A stretch of DNA of 64,000 bases from JBBRCX01 sp038204465 (GTDB lineage Bacteria; Planctomycetota; Phycisphaerae; Tepidisphaerales; Tepidisphaeraceae), in contig JBBRCX010000004.1 of NCBI GenBank assembly GCA_038204465.1, forward strand, positions 1 through 64,000, written 5' to 3'. A program made the position numbers and the translations under genes. Below the pieces are notes generated by a model. It had not been told where the DNA came from. It saw only the letters and a list, made by a program, of their open reading frames with translations, and made no database searches. Numbering within the stretch: position 1 is the first letter of the stretch; every line of letters begins with the position of its first letter. Below, piece after piece: positions 54,643-63,786 of this stretch.

Positions 54643-55386
54643 ATGCGATTCCTCGTCACCGCCGGCAACACGCGCGAGAAGATCGACGCCGTCCGCGACT
54701 GGGGCAGTATCTTCACCGGCGATACCGGGTTCGCCATCGCGACCGCGCTTGCCGCCGCGGGTGAGGTCGATCTGCTCACGAGCAACAGATTGCATCTTGC
54801 CCAGGTTCAGGCTTCGACCACACATCCGCAGCGAATGCACGCGTCCGGCTTCACCTCCCACGAACAACTCAAGGGGGCGCTCGCGGCCCTGATGTCGACG
54901 CAGCGGTATGACGCCATCTTCATGACCGCTGCCGTCGCTGACTACAAGCCCGTGCGGGTGTACGAGGTGGAAACGCGCGAGCCATTGAACGATGGAGCCG
55001 GCCGGGAGCGCTGGAGCGTGCGCGACGCGCAGGCCGCGAAGGTGAAGAGCACGCACGACGCCATCGCCGTGTTCGGACAGCGAACGGAAAAACTCGTCGA
55101 CCTCTTTCGCCGCGAGTGGCGCCACCGCGGACTGCTCGTGAAGTTCAAGCTCGAAGTCGGCCTGGCCCAAGAGGAGTTGATCCGCGCAGGACAGCAGAGC
55201 CGCAAGAGCAGCGGGGCGGAGTATCTTGTCGCCAACACGCTCGACATGGTGGAAGGGGAGCCGGCGGGCGCGTTTCTGCTCAGCGACCAGGGACACGAAT
55301 GGGTGCCTCGGGAGCAACTCGCGCAGCGGCTGGTGCAGTTGGTCCAGCCGGCTGAGTCATCTCGGCAGAATTTCAAAGCGCCATAA
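54643..55386 (+). CDS. coaB: Stand-alone phosphopantothenate-cysteine ligase (CoaB domain)
   Basis: The 247-residue protein matches the CoaB half of CoaBC: FLVTAGNTREKIDAVRDWG with the nucleotide-binding glycines, FTGDTGFAIATALAAAG, and the AAVADYKP motif with the Asp and Lys that position 4'-phosphopantothenate, then VKFKLEVG. It joins phosphopantothenate to cysteine in coenzyme A synthesis. The decarboxylase half (CoaC) is absent and must be elsewhere. TAGAAT (54631-54636) stands six bases before the ATG without a Shine-Dalgarno sequence, so the mRNA is probably leaderless. The large RNA follows. Confidence 0.87.
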   Translation: MRFLVTAGNTREKIDAVRDWGSIFTGDTGFAIATALAAAGEVDLLTSNRLHLAQVQASTTHPQRMHASGFTSHEQLKGALAALMSTQRYDAIFMTAAVADYKPVRVYEVETREPLNDGAGRERWSVRDAQAAKVKSTHDAIAVFGQRTEKLVDLFRREWRHRGLLVKFKLEVGLAQEELIRAGQQSRKSSGAEYLVANTLDMVEGEPAGAFLLSDQGHEWVPREQLAQRLVQLVQPAESSRQNFKAP

Positions 55387-55560
55387 CGATTTCAAATTCA
55401 TTAAATGCAGTGAGGTTCAAGCAGCGCGCCGCGCTCCGGATTCCCTCTCCCTAACTTTTTGCGAAAAGCTTGGCAAACGCGCAGCTTTTGCCCGGGAAGG
55501 TGGAAAGGATTTTCCGAATTTTTCGCTGGCGGTCCGCCACACTCTCGGTATGCTCTATGG

Positions 55561-56902
55561 TGAAAGAGGTTCAATTCGGCTGGCACCTCACTGTGAGAGA
55601 TCGACGCTTCGGCGTCCGCTTGAAGACAAGTCTCGTCGGTCGCGGTCATCTCGGACAGACGGTGCAAAACCTCAGACAGGGAGCGATCCGGCGCGGGCGG
55701 TTGCCCCGACGGATTGGCTAGGCGCCAGCCATGAACGCTGAAGGGTCGGCGGGGGGCGCGAACACATCTTTCGCGCCCCGGAAGGTGCGGCGGTGCTGTG
55801 CCGCCTCACGCAATTCGACACCGCCAGGAAACCCACGAGCGTCACGGGACCGTGAAGGCGGTTCCATGGTGGGCGGATCGAGCGGCCCATGAGCGGCCGT
55901 GCGACATGCCGGCGTAACGGCCGGTGTCCGAAAACCTGAGAAAGGCGCAAGCCCAGGGCAGTATCGGCCTGCCGGTGCTTCACGGCCCGGCGGGAACGGA
56001 TTGCCTGCGGGGATAAAACCCAGGAGCCGCGGCGAACGCCTGCGGCCGGTCGCTGGTTTGCAGTGGGTGCGTGGTACTGAGCGATCGGCCCCCGACCAAA
56101 TTATCGGGGTGGGCGCTTCGAGAAACGGCAGGTGGGCGCGCGAGATCGAAATGTCTCGTCACCCGTTGGGCAGGAGCAACACTGCGAAGGGCTGGAACCC
56201 CATGAGCGCTGCCGGGATAAACCTCCCGGCCAAGCCGCGAGTTCGTCCGGCTGGGTAGCGGAACACCGCGACCAGAGACACCGACGGTGCATGACCCGAG
56301 CCGGACCGGCATTCGCGACGCGGGATTGAATCCCGCCGTGGACGTCAGCGTAAGACCGCAGGGGCGATGCCCACCGACAGCGGCCGATATCCAACCGGTC
56401 GGGCTGTGGAAGGGGTGACAAACGCCGGAGCGGGATCGTCTGGAGAACGGCAACTCCGGACAGCGCGACGCGGCCAGATGCGCTGAAGGGGACAGAAACC
56501 TCAGGAGAGGCGCCCGGGAAGGCCTGCCGCGCGGAGCCACCACGCGGCGAGCATGATCGGGCCGGCGATGCACGGACGGTCCGCAGTACCCGCAAACGGG
56601 TGGTCACGGACCAGACGCTGCAGCGATTCGTCGATGCACAGGACGTCGCATCCGGCAATCGGAAGGACCAGCCGGGGCGACAACCCGCAGCAGGGTGGCG
56701 GTCCAAGCCAATAAGACCGGCCGCCGTTTCGGGCGCTGTCCGAAGGCACGGCGAAGCGCAGGAGTGTTGAGGCGGAACGATCAGTAATGGTCCTCCGCCG
56801 CCGAGCGTCAACCGCGAACCTCTGGAGAGGCAAACAGCCGAGCGGGAATCTCTTTTCACGCCTGCACACGAGCGGTCGACTTCGTCGGCCGCTTCTTTTT
56901 CT
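55561..56902 (+). ncRNA. Very large structured non-coding RNA candidate (about 1.3 kb)
   Basis: No reading frame here has protein-like composition, yet the plus strand is full of short perfect hairpins: GACGC-TTCG-GCGTC (55603-55616), GGGC-GGTT-GCCC (55695-55706), a 10-bp stem GGGGCGCGAA with TTCGCGCCCC (55753-55779), GGC-GCAA-GCC (55944-55953), ACCCG-CAAA-CGGGT (56588-56601) and TCCG-GCAAT-CGGA (56651-56663). Several have UUCG or GNRA-like loops, and stems are joined by A/G-rich segments such as GATAAA and GAAAC. The stretch ends in a rho-independent terminator. The 5' end is uncertain: TATGCT at 55549-55554 is a possible -10 box. I found no RNase P, tmRNA, SRP or rRNA landmarks and no group II domain V. 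Role unknown. Confidence 0.6.
56870..56902 (+). terminator. Terminator of the large RNA
   Basis: AGCGGTCGA (56871-56879) pairs with TCGGCCGCT (56885-56893) in a 9-bp stem with a CTTCG loop, followed by TCTTTTT. A CTGGAG at 56822-56827 could additionally pair with CTCCAG just after the T-tract. Confidence 0.8.
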
Positions 56903-56961
56903 CCAGATCTCTTCCGCAGCCCGCGCCTTCGCGACTGGAAACCTCGAAACCCACTTACCGT

Positions 56962-56989
56962 TTGACTTGAATGCATGTACGGCTACGAT
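56962..56989 (+). promoter_or_regulatory. Promoter of the MATE gene leader
   Basis: TTGACT (56962-56967) and TACGAT (56984-56989) are 16 bases apart. Transcription would begin near 56996, giving a leader of about 140 bases that contains a terminator. Confidence 0.5.
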
Positions 56990-57094
56990 TCCCGATCGAG
57001 GCAGCCTTATGCACGCGCTCGCGATAATTACGATTAAAGATTCCATTCACCGCTCCTACCGCGCATAGGGTTTGCACTTGAATTGACTTGGAAC

Positions 57095-57123
57095 ACCCTG
57101 AGGCGACGGCTTCAGGGTTTTTT
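57095..57123 (+). terminator. Terminator or attenuator in front of the MATE gene
   Basis: ACCCTGA (57095-57101) and TCAGGGT (57112-57118) form a 7-bp stem followed by TTTTTT, just 14 bases before the MATE start codon. It either ends a small RNA that starts at 56996 or attenuates MATE expression. Confidence 0.75.
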
Positions 57124-57137
57124 GTTGGGATGATTCG

Positions 57138-58610
57138 ATGACAGCGCTGCAACACGAGCTTGTAACCGATGCGCCGCCCCGTTCGGCGATCGCCGAATTG
57201 CTGCTGCTGGCGGGACCCACCGTCGTGCAGATGGGCTCCTACACCCTGATGCAGTTCATCGACACCTGGATGCTGGCCAGGGTGAATCAGGGTATCGCGG
57301 AGCCGACCGCCGCCGCCAATGCCGGCATGCTTGCCTTCGCCGTGATCAGCCTGGGCCTCGGCGTGCTGTGGGTGGTCAATACGCTCGTCAGCCAGTCCTA
57401 CGGTCGCGGCCGTTTCCGGGAATGTGGCCCCTACCTCTGGCAGGGCATCTGGTTCTCGCTGGCTTTTTCCATCCTGCTCCTTCCTGCACTGCCGCGCGTC
57501 GCCGCGATCTTCGGCTGGATGGGCCATGAGCCGATGCTGGTGCAATTGGAGGCGAAATACCTGCAGATCGTCATTGGGGCATCGTTCATCAAGCTAGCGG
57601 GCACCGCCTGCGGGCAGTTCCTGCTGGCGATCAACCGGCCCGTCTCGGTGCTGCTCGCGACCGTGATCGGCGTCGCGGTCAACGCATTCGCCGCCTGGAT
57701 CATGGTCTTCGGCCACCTGGGCGTGCGGCCCATGGGCGTGGCCGGCGCGGCGTGGGGGCAGAACATCGGCGTCACCGTCGAAACCGTCCTCCTCATCGCC
57801 CTGTGCTGTGTCCCTTCCATCCGAAGCAAATTCAATGTCTTCGCCTGGCGCTTTCGCTGGGAGCAGATGAAGACCCTGCTGAAGGTCGGCATCCCCTCCG
57901 GCGTCCAGGTCATCGCCGACGTGCTGGCGTGGTCCATGTTTGGCATGTGGGTCATCGGCGTGTTCGGAACCAAGGCCATGGCGGCCAACACTTTCATGTT
58001 CCGTTACATGGTGGTGAGCTTCATGCCCGCCTTCGGAATCTCCACCGCCGTCACCGCGTTGGTCGGGCGCTATATCGGAATGGGCCGGCCCGACCTGGCC
58101 CGCCATCGCGCCAACCTTGGCTTCGCGCTCGTCGCCGCCTACATGCTTACCTGCGGCCTGTTCTTCTTCGTGGGCCGCCACCGGCTGATCGGGCTCTTCA
58201 GCGATGACCCCGAGATCGTCTCCACCGGCGCGATGCTGCTGGTGTTCGCGGCCGTCTATCAGTTCTTTGACGCCATGTACATCAACTACAACGGCGCCCT
58301 GCGCGGCGCGGGGGATACGTTCGTGCCGGCCATGGCAACCGGCATCCTCTGCTGGGGCATCACCGTCTTCGGCGGGTATGCGGTCGCGAAAACCTTCACC
58401 AGCTTCGGCGTGAAAGGCCCGTGGTTCGTTGCGACGTTCTACGGAATCGTCCTCGGCCTGTTCATGCTGCGGCGCTTCCGGCGCGGAGACTGGGAACACA
58501 TTCACTTGGAGCAGGGCCCCGACGCCGATAGATTACGCGGGTTCGAGGTCGTCCCGCATTCGGTGCAACCGGCGGCGGATGTGCCCGTCGGCTCCCCGGC
58601 AAGCAATTGA
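57138..58610 (+). CDS. MATE family efflux transporter
   Basis: The 490-residue protein has the 12-segment plan of MATE exporters, with two related halves: LLLLAGPTVVQMGSYTLMQFIDTWMLARV in the first, and GIPSGVQVIADVLAWSMFGMWVIGVFG in the second, plus GAGDTFVPAM. MATE pumps expel cationic drugs or metabolites in exchange for sodium or protons. The start is the ATG at 57138, 14 bases after a terminator-like hairpin, so readthrough probably controls it. The stop lies two bases before the ileS start. Confidence 0.9.
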   Translation: MTALQHELVTDAPPRSAIAELLLLAGPTVVQMGSYTLMQFIDTWMLARVNQGIAEPTAAANAGMLAFAVISLGLGVLWVVNTLVSQSYGRGRFRECGPYLWQGIWFSLAFSILLLPALPRVAAIFGWMGHEPMLVQLEAKYLQIVIGASFIKLAGTACGQFLLAINRPVSVLLATVIGVAVNAFAAWIMVFGHLGVRPMGVAGAAWGQNIGVTVETVLLIALCCVPSIRSKFNVFAWRFRWEQMKTLLKVGIPSGVQVIADVLAWSMFGMWVIGVFGTKAMAANTFMFRYMVVSFMPAFGISTAVTALVGRYIGMGRPDLARHRANLGFALVAAYMLTCGLFFFVGRHRLIGLFSDDPEIVSTGAMLLVFAAVYQFFDAMYINYNGALRGAGDTFVPAMATGILCWGITVFGGYAVAKTFTSFGVKGPWFVATFYGIVLGLFMLRRFRRGDWEHIHLEQGPDADRLRGFEVVPHSVQPAADVPVGSPASN

Positions 58611-58612
58611 GC

Positions 58613-61510
58613 ATGGCAACCGACACCGAGCAAAAGAAGAACTACAAGCAGACGCTCAATCTGCCGCAGACCGCCTTCCCCATGGAGGCAAAGCTCGTGC
58701 AGAACGAGCCGAAGCGGCTGAAGCGCTGGCAGGAGGAAGGTCTGTATTCCCAACTCCTTCAGGTGCGCGCCGATGCTCCGAAGTGGGTCCTTCATGATGG
58801 CCCGCCCTTCGCCAACGGCGACATCCACATCGGCCACGTGATCAATCACGTGCTCAAGGATGTCGTGGTCCGCTTCCGGAGCATGCAGGGATTCCTCTCG
58901 CCTTACGTTCCAGGGTGGGACTGCCACGGCCTGCCGATCGAGCACAAGATCCAGCAAGAGGTCGGGCCCAAAATCCGCGAGATGCTCCCACAGGAGGTGC
59001 GCCGGCGCTGCCAGGAATATGCGCAGAAGTTCATCGACGTGCAGCGCGAGCAGCTTCAGAGGCTCGGTGTGCTGGGCCAATGGGACAAGCCCTACACGAC
59101 AATGTCTCCGAGCTACGAAGGGTCGCAGCTCGAGGTCTTCGCGAAGTTCGTGCAGGCGGGGCTCGTCTTCAAGAAGCTGCGCCCGGTGCCGTGGTCGGTC
59201 ACCAACGGAACGGCGCTCGCGGAACATGAGCTGGAATACAAGGACGTCGAGGATCCCAGCATCTACCTCGAATTCCCCGCGGTCGATCCGCCGCGCGTCA
59301 CAAAAGTCTTCGATGCCCCGGCGACCGACAACGTCTCATTCCTGGTCTGGACAACGACGCCGTGGACGCTGCCGGCGAACCTCGCCATCGCGGTACACCC
59401 GGAACATCAATACCTGCTGGTGAAATATTCGCGCAACGGCCACGAGCGATTCGGCGTCGTCGTGGCCGATCTGCTCGAGCAGATTTTCAATGGCCGCAAA
59501 GGTGTCGAGCATTACGAGGTCGTCGGTCGACCCGTCTCAGGCGCGGACCTGGTTGCGGCGGGATTGGAGTATTCTCATCCATTCATCGACCGCCGCGGGC
59601 GCTTGCTGCCGGCGATGTACGTAACGACCAGCGACGGCACCGGGTTGGTCCACACCGCCCCGGGTCACGGCGTCGAGGACTATGCGACCGGCCAGGCCCA
59701 TGGCCTGCCGCCGTACTGCCCTGTCCTGGGTAATGGGCGCTTCGACGACACCGCTCCCGAGTGGCTGCGCGGCAAGACCGTCTGGGAAGCCAATCCGCTG
59801 GTGATCGATCATCTTCGCGCCTCCGATTCGCTATTCGACGTTCAGACCGTGCGGCACAGCTATCCCCACGACTGGCGCAGTAAAACGCCGGTGATCCAGC
59901 GCGCCGCCGAGCAGTGGTTCATTGCGGTAGACAAGCCATACGTCGCGGCCGACGAACCACCGGGCGCGGCGCCCCGGCCCCTTCGCCAACGCGCGATGGA
60001 GGCAATCTCCACCGTCGTGCGCTTCATCCCCGAATGGGGCGCGCGGCGCATCGGCGGAATGGTCGAAGGACGCCCCGATTGGAGTATCTCGCGCCAGCGC
60101 TTCTGGGGCCTGCCCATCCCGGTCTTCTACAACCCCGCCGGCGAAGTGCTGCTCACGCCCCAATCGGTCCGCGCCGTCGCCGACCAGTTCCGCCAGCACG
60201 GGTCCGATGTCTGGTACACGAATTCTCCCGCTGAATTACTCGGCGCCAGCTTCGCGTATCCGCCCGGTTTCAAGGCGGACGAGTTGCGCAAGGAGCAGGA
60301 CACCTTCGACGTCGGCTTCGACAGCGGCACGTCCTGGCACGCCGTCCTCTATAAGAACCCGGAGCTGAAGTTCCCCTGCGAGATGTACCTCGAGGGCTCG
60401 GACCAGCATCGCTTGTGGTTCCAATTGTCGCTGCTCGCCAGCCTCGGCGCTACCGGACAGCCGCCCTTCAAGCAGGTGCTGACGCACGGCTTCATGGTGA
60501 AGCCCGATGGCACGAAAGTCAGCAAGAGCGACAAGGAATACGTGACCGCGACCAAAGAGATCAACTCCCACGGCGCCGATCTGCTTCGGCTCTGGTGCTG
60601 CTCCGTCGATTATGACAACGACATCCCGACCAGCCCGAAGGTGATCCAGGAATTCGGCGACAAGTACCGCAAGATCCGCAACACGCTGCGCTATCTGCTC
60701 TCCAATCTGTACGACTTCGATCCCGACGCGGATGCGCAGGAGGCGCCCGGCCGGAGCCTGGACGGCTGGATCTCGGCCGAGCTGGATACGCTGATCGACG
60801 ACGTTAACGCAGCTTACGATGCCTACCAGATCCACCGCGCTTTCCGGCTGCTGCACGACTTCTGCGCGGTGCAGATCAGCGCCATCTACGGCAACGCCAT
60901 GAAGGACCGGCTTTATTGCGAGCCGCCGAATTCTCCGCTGCGCCGCCGCAGTCAGACGGTGATGCACCGCACGCTGCTGGCGCTCACCAAGCTGCTGGCG
61001 CCCATGATTGTCTTCACTGCCGACGAGACCTGGGAGTACATCACCCACAAGCCGCAGGAAGAACAGGAGCTTTCGAGCGTTCACCTCGCGCTGTTGCCGA
61101 AGAGTTCGGGGCGCGAGCTCAGCGACGAGCAGCGCGAGGAGTGGCGGCGGCTGTTCGAGCTGCGCGATTCGGCCTTGCTGCAGCTCGACGCCCTGAAGAA
61201 AGACGCCGGGTCGAATAAGGCGCTGGACGCGGAGGTGATCTACCGGGTCGATGACGATGACCTCCGCCGCAGGCTGCAGGAGTACGGGCCCGACCTTGAG
61301 GACCTCGTCGGCGCCGGCTTTCACTCGTTCGCGGAGAAGGAACCGAAAGGCCCGGCCGTCACGGTGAAGGTGATCGACCGCCGCGATACCTATTCCGCCT
61401 GCGCCCGGAGCTGGAAGCGAAGGCCGGACGTAGGGCAGGACCCCGACTATCCCGATCTCTCGCTCCGCGATGCCGCCGCCGTCCGCGCCGGCGCGCCCCG
61501 CACCCCGTAG
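58613..61510 (+). CDS. ileS: Isoleucyl-tRNA synthetase
   Basis: IleRS charges tRNA-Ile and edits misactivated valine. The 965-residue protein has GPPFANGDIHIGHVINH (HIGH at 72-75), the editing-domain segments FLVWTTTPWTLPANLAIAV and TGLVHTAPGHGVEDY, the catalytic WSISRQRFWGLPIPVF, and KVSKS (in GTKVSKSDKEY) for KMSKS. The C-terminal zinc finger, normally four cysteines, is degenerate: the segment reads SACARSWKRRPDVGQDPDY and then PDLSLRD, with only the first cysteine kept. The ATG at 58613 follows the MATE stop by two bases. Confidence 0.96.
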   Translation: MATDTEQKKNYKQTLNLPQTAFPMEAKLVQNEPKRLKRWQEEGLYSQLLQVRADAPKWVLHDGPPFANGDIHIGHVINHVLKDVVVRFRSMQGFLSPYVPGWDCHGLPIEHKIQQEVGPKIREMLPQEVRRRCQEYAQKFIDVQREQLQRLGVLGQWDKPYTTMSPSYEGSQLEVFAKFVQAGLVFKKLRPVPWSVTNGTALAEHELEYKDVEDPSIYLEFPAVDPPRVTKVFDAPATDNVSFLVWTTTPWTLPANLAIAVHPEHQYLLVKYSRNGHERFGVVVADLLEQIFNGRKGVEHYEVVGRPVSGADLVAAGLEYSHPFIDRRGRLLPAMYVTTSDGTGLVHTAPGHGVEDYATGQAHGLPPYCPVLGNGRFDDTAPEWLRGKTVWEANPLVIDHLRASDSLFDVQTVRHSYPHDWRSKTPVIQRAAEQWFIAVDKPYVAADEPPGAAPRPLRQRAMEAISTVVRFIPEWGARRIGGMVEGRPDWSISRQRFWGLPIPVFYNPAGEVLLTPQSVRAVADQFRQHGSDVWYTNSPAELLGASFAYPPGFKADELRKEQDTFDVGFDSGTSWHAVLYKNPELKFPCEMYLEGSDQHRLWFQLSLLASLGATGQPPFKQVLTHGFMVKPDGTKVSKSDKEYVTATKEINSHGADLLRLWCCSVDYDNDIPTSPKVIQEFGDKYRKIRNTLRYLLSNLYDFDPDADAQEAPGRSLDGWISAELDTLIDDVNAAYDAYQIHRAFRLLHDFCAVQISAIYGNAMKDRLYCEPPNSPLRRRSQTVMHRTLLALTKLLAPMIVFTADETWEYITHKPQEEQELSSVHLALLPKSSGRELSDEQREEWRRLFELRDSALLQLDALKKDAGSNKALDAEVIYRVDDDDLRRRLQEYGPDLEDLVGAGFHSFAEKEPKGPAVTVKVIDRRDTYSACARSWKRRPDVGQDPDYPDLSLRDAAAVRAGAPRTP

Positions 61511-61529
61511 CACGGGCGTCCCGCCCGTG
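61507..61529 (+). repeat. GTAGCACGGGCG palindrome, copy 6
   Basis: GTAGCACGGGCG, TCC, CGCCCGTG, beginning on the ileS stop codon itself (the TAG of GTAG is the stop). It separates ileS and purN. Confidence 0.8.
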
Positions 61530-61610
61530 TGAATGGTCACAGGATTCTCTCGACCCTGTGCATCGTGCGGCGGACAAGAAAACCGCGCCACAGTTTCCCG
61601 CAGCCACCCG

Positions 61611-62243
61611 ATGCCACAAACCTCCCTCAAACTCGCGGTTCTGCTGAGCGGCTCAGGGACCACGCTGCAGAACCTGATCGACTCAATCGCCGCCGATCGG
61701 CTGAATGCGCAGATCGAAATCGTGATCGGCTCCCGGGCCGGCTTGCGCGGAATCGAAAGGGCGAAGGACGCCGGTTTGAGTCACCTCGTCGTCGACCGGC
61801 GAGAATTTCAAAGCGTCGCGGACTTCAGCCGGGAAATCTTTGACGCCTGTGAAGGGGCACGGGTCGATCTGATCTGCCTCGCCGGCTGGCTCTGCCTGCT
61901 CGATCTGCCGCAGCGCTACCTCGGCCGCATCATGAACATTCACCCGGCCCTCCTCCCCAGCTTCGGCGGCCACGGGATGTACGGCCCCAAAGTGCACGAG
62001 GCGGTGCTGGCACACGGCTGCAAGGTCAGCGGCTGCACCGTCCACTTCGTGGACGCCACCTACGACACCGGCCCCATCATCCTGCAAAGAACTTGCCCCG
62101 TGTTGGACGACGACACCCCCGACTCCCTCGCCCAGCGCATCTTCGAAGAAGAAAAAATTGCCTACCCCCAGGCAATCCAACTCTTCCAGCAGGGCCGCCT
62201 GCGAATCGAAGGCCGGCGCGTCCGGGTAACCAGCAGGTCATAA
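61611..62243 (+). CDS. purN: Phosphoribosylglycinamide formyltransferase
   Basis: PurN transfers a formyl group from 10-formyl-tetrahydrofolate to GAR in purine synthesis. The 210-residue protein has the N-terminal LAVLLSGSGTTLQNLID, the formyl-folate site IMNIHPALLPSFGGHGMYG (catalytic Asn and His) and VSGCTVHFVDATYDTGPIILQ with the catalytic Asp. The ATG at 61611 is chosen because the fold begins eight residues later; a start at 61533 would add 26 unrelated residues. The neighbours are unrelated genes. Confidence 0.94.
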   Translation: MPQTSLKLAVLLSGSGTTLQNLIDSIAADRLNAQIEIVIGSRAGLRGIERAKDAGLSHLVVDRREFQSVADFSREIFDACEGARVDLICLAGWLCLLDLPQRYLGRIMNIHPALLPSFGGHGMYGPKVHEAVLAHGCKVSGCTVHFVDATYDTGPIILQRTCPVLDDDTPDSLAQRIFEEEKIAYPQAIQLFQQGRLRIEGRRVRVTSRS

Positions 62244-62445
62244 GCCAGCAGCGCCGCGCTTGCCCGTTTCCCTCCGACCCACAGGGCAATCCCCCCTGCA
62301 TGGGTGCCGCGAGGACCGACGCGTCGCGCGTAATTTGAAGCATGATCCCGTTCCGTCTTGGGAATACCGCTCCGGCGACAACGTCGTCACCACCGATTCA
62401 CCGGCAATTGAAGCCGACGCTCCTCCGCGCTACGATCCGCTTCGC

Positions 62446-62715
62446 GTGCAGCGCCGAACTTACCTCTTCACCGGCCACGTCCAGGGCGTCGGCTTTCGCT
62501 ATACTGCGCAGGAGATCGCTTCGCGTCATGCGGTCACCGGTTTCGTTCGGAACCTCCCCGATCGGCGCGTCGAACTGGTGATGGAAGGAGCGGAAGGGGA
62601 GATGGACGCCGTGGTCGAAGCCCTCCAGCAGCAGATGGGCCAGTTCATCCGGAAGATCGATCAGACCACCGGCCCCGCAACCGGCGAGTTTAATGATTTC
62701 CACGTGCGTCATTGA
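62446..62715 (+). CDS. acyP: Acylphosphatase
   Basis: The 89-residue protein is a complete acylphosphatase: FTGHVQGVGFRYTAQEIASRHAV carries the phosphate-binding loop and catalytic Arg, and GFVRNLPDRRVELVMEGAE the catalytic Asn. It hydrolyses carboxyl-phosphate bonds such as acetyl phosphate. GTG at 62446 is preferred because it gives the family length of about 90 and TACGAT stands nine bases before it; a longer frame from 62260 would add 62 residues of unlikely composition. Confidence 0.88.
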   Translation: MQRRTYLFTGHVQGVGFRYTAQEIASRHAVTGFVRNLPDRRVELVMEGAEGEMDAVVEALQQQMGQFIRKIDQTTGPATGEFNDFHVRH

Positions 62716-62784
62716 ACGATTCGATTGCTCGCACGCCGGCGTTCTTTCGCGATCCCGCGCTTGCGCCTAGAATCCCGCACACGC

Positions 62785-63678
62785 ATGTACCGAACGCTCG
62801 TTATCCTTCGGCATACCTTCCGTGAGGCAATCGTTCAGCCGATTTACGCGCTGCTCCTCGCGATCGGCGCGGGGATCGTCATTGTCTTCTCGCTGCTTCC
62901 GTTCTTCACGCTCGGCGAAGACACCGTCATGTTCAAGGCGGTCGCGCTCGACGTGATCCTGCTGCTCGTGCTCATCGCGACGCTCTTTGCCACCAGCAAA
63001 TCCATCTACGAAGAGATCGAGGATCGCACCATGCTCACGCTGATGAGCAAGCCGGTGCAGAAGTGGGAAGTGCTGGTCGGCAAGTACCTGGGCATCGTGC
63101 TGGCGGCGGCGCTCGCGGTGGCGGTGCTGGGCGTCATCCTCGTCCTGTGCACGTGGTATCGCATCCCGGGCGACTACGGCCTGCGCGCCGCCTCGCTCGA
63201 CGACCTCGAGCTCAAGGAACTGCTCGACTGGCGCAAGATGCACGTGACGGGGCTGATCGTGAGCCTCTTCCTGGTCTGGCTGCAGATCAGCGTGCTGGCC
63301 GCCATCGGCGTGGCGCTCTCGACGCGCTTCTCGCTCGTCGTGAACCTGCCGGCAGTCATTCTCCTCTACATCGCCGGCAACCTGACGCGCTTCCTCTTCC
63401 CGCTTGGAGAGCACTCGACGCCGGTGCAGGCGCTGCTCTACGTCGCGAGCATTCTGCTGCCGTACCTGCAGACCTTCGACTTGCGCCATCTGACGATCTA
63501 TCAGCAGATCAGGGTGCCCGGAACAAGCTTCGCCCAGAATGCGCTGGCGGTCCCCCTCGGCACGATCGGCAAATACCTGATCGTCGCAGTCCTCTACGGG
63601 ATCGCCTATGCCACCTTCGCGCTCAGCGCCGGCATGCTCATCTTCCAGAGCCGGGAAATGGGCGGCGCGGAGGGATAG
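62785..63678 (+). CDS. ABC-2 type transporter permease
   Basis: The 297-residue protein has about six membrane segments and the look of the permease half of an ABC exporter: MYRTLVILRHTFREAIVQPIYALLLAIGAG, SIYEEIEDRTMLTLMSKPVQKWEVLVGKYLG (a coupling-type helix typical of ABC-2 permeases) and a C-terminal pair of segments. No ATPase gene is seen next to it. TAGAAT (62768-62773) stands 11 bases before the ATG, so the leader is very short. Substrate unknown. Confidence 0.82.
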   Translation: MYRTLVILRHTFREAIVQPIYALLLAIGAGIVIVFSLLPFFTLGEDTVMFKAVALDVILLLVLIATLFATSKSIYEEIEDRTMLTLMSKPVQKWEVLVGKYLGIVLAAALAVAVLGVILVLCTWYRIPGDYGLRAASLDDLELKELLDWRKMHVTGLIVSLFLVWLQISVLAAIGVALSTRFSLVVNLPAVILLYIAGNLTRFLFPLGEHSTPVQALLYVASILLPYLQTFDLRHLTIYQQIRVPGTSFAQNALAVPLGTIGKYLIVAVLYGIAYATFALSAGMLIFQSREMGGAEG

Positions 63679-63786
63679 GAACGGGTTTGGTCCGCGTCCC
63701 CAAAATGTGGACGGAGATTTGGACGGAGATCATTCGCGTCCAGCGAGTAAAACGCCGGCCAACGAAATCATCTCCGCCCGCAATTC

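Noticed and set aside
55561..56902. RNase P RNA, tmRNA or group II intron as identity of the large RNA
   Set aside because: No GAGGAAAGTCC or matching ACAGAA core, no tag reading frame, no domain V hairpin, and it is too long for the first two.
56101..56976. Long reverse-strand frame of about 290 codons opposite the large RNA
   Set aside because: Composition is Arg/Ser/Pro/Gly-rich and irregular with no motif; it is the shadow of a structured RNA on the other strand.
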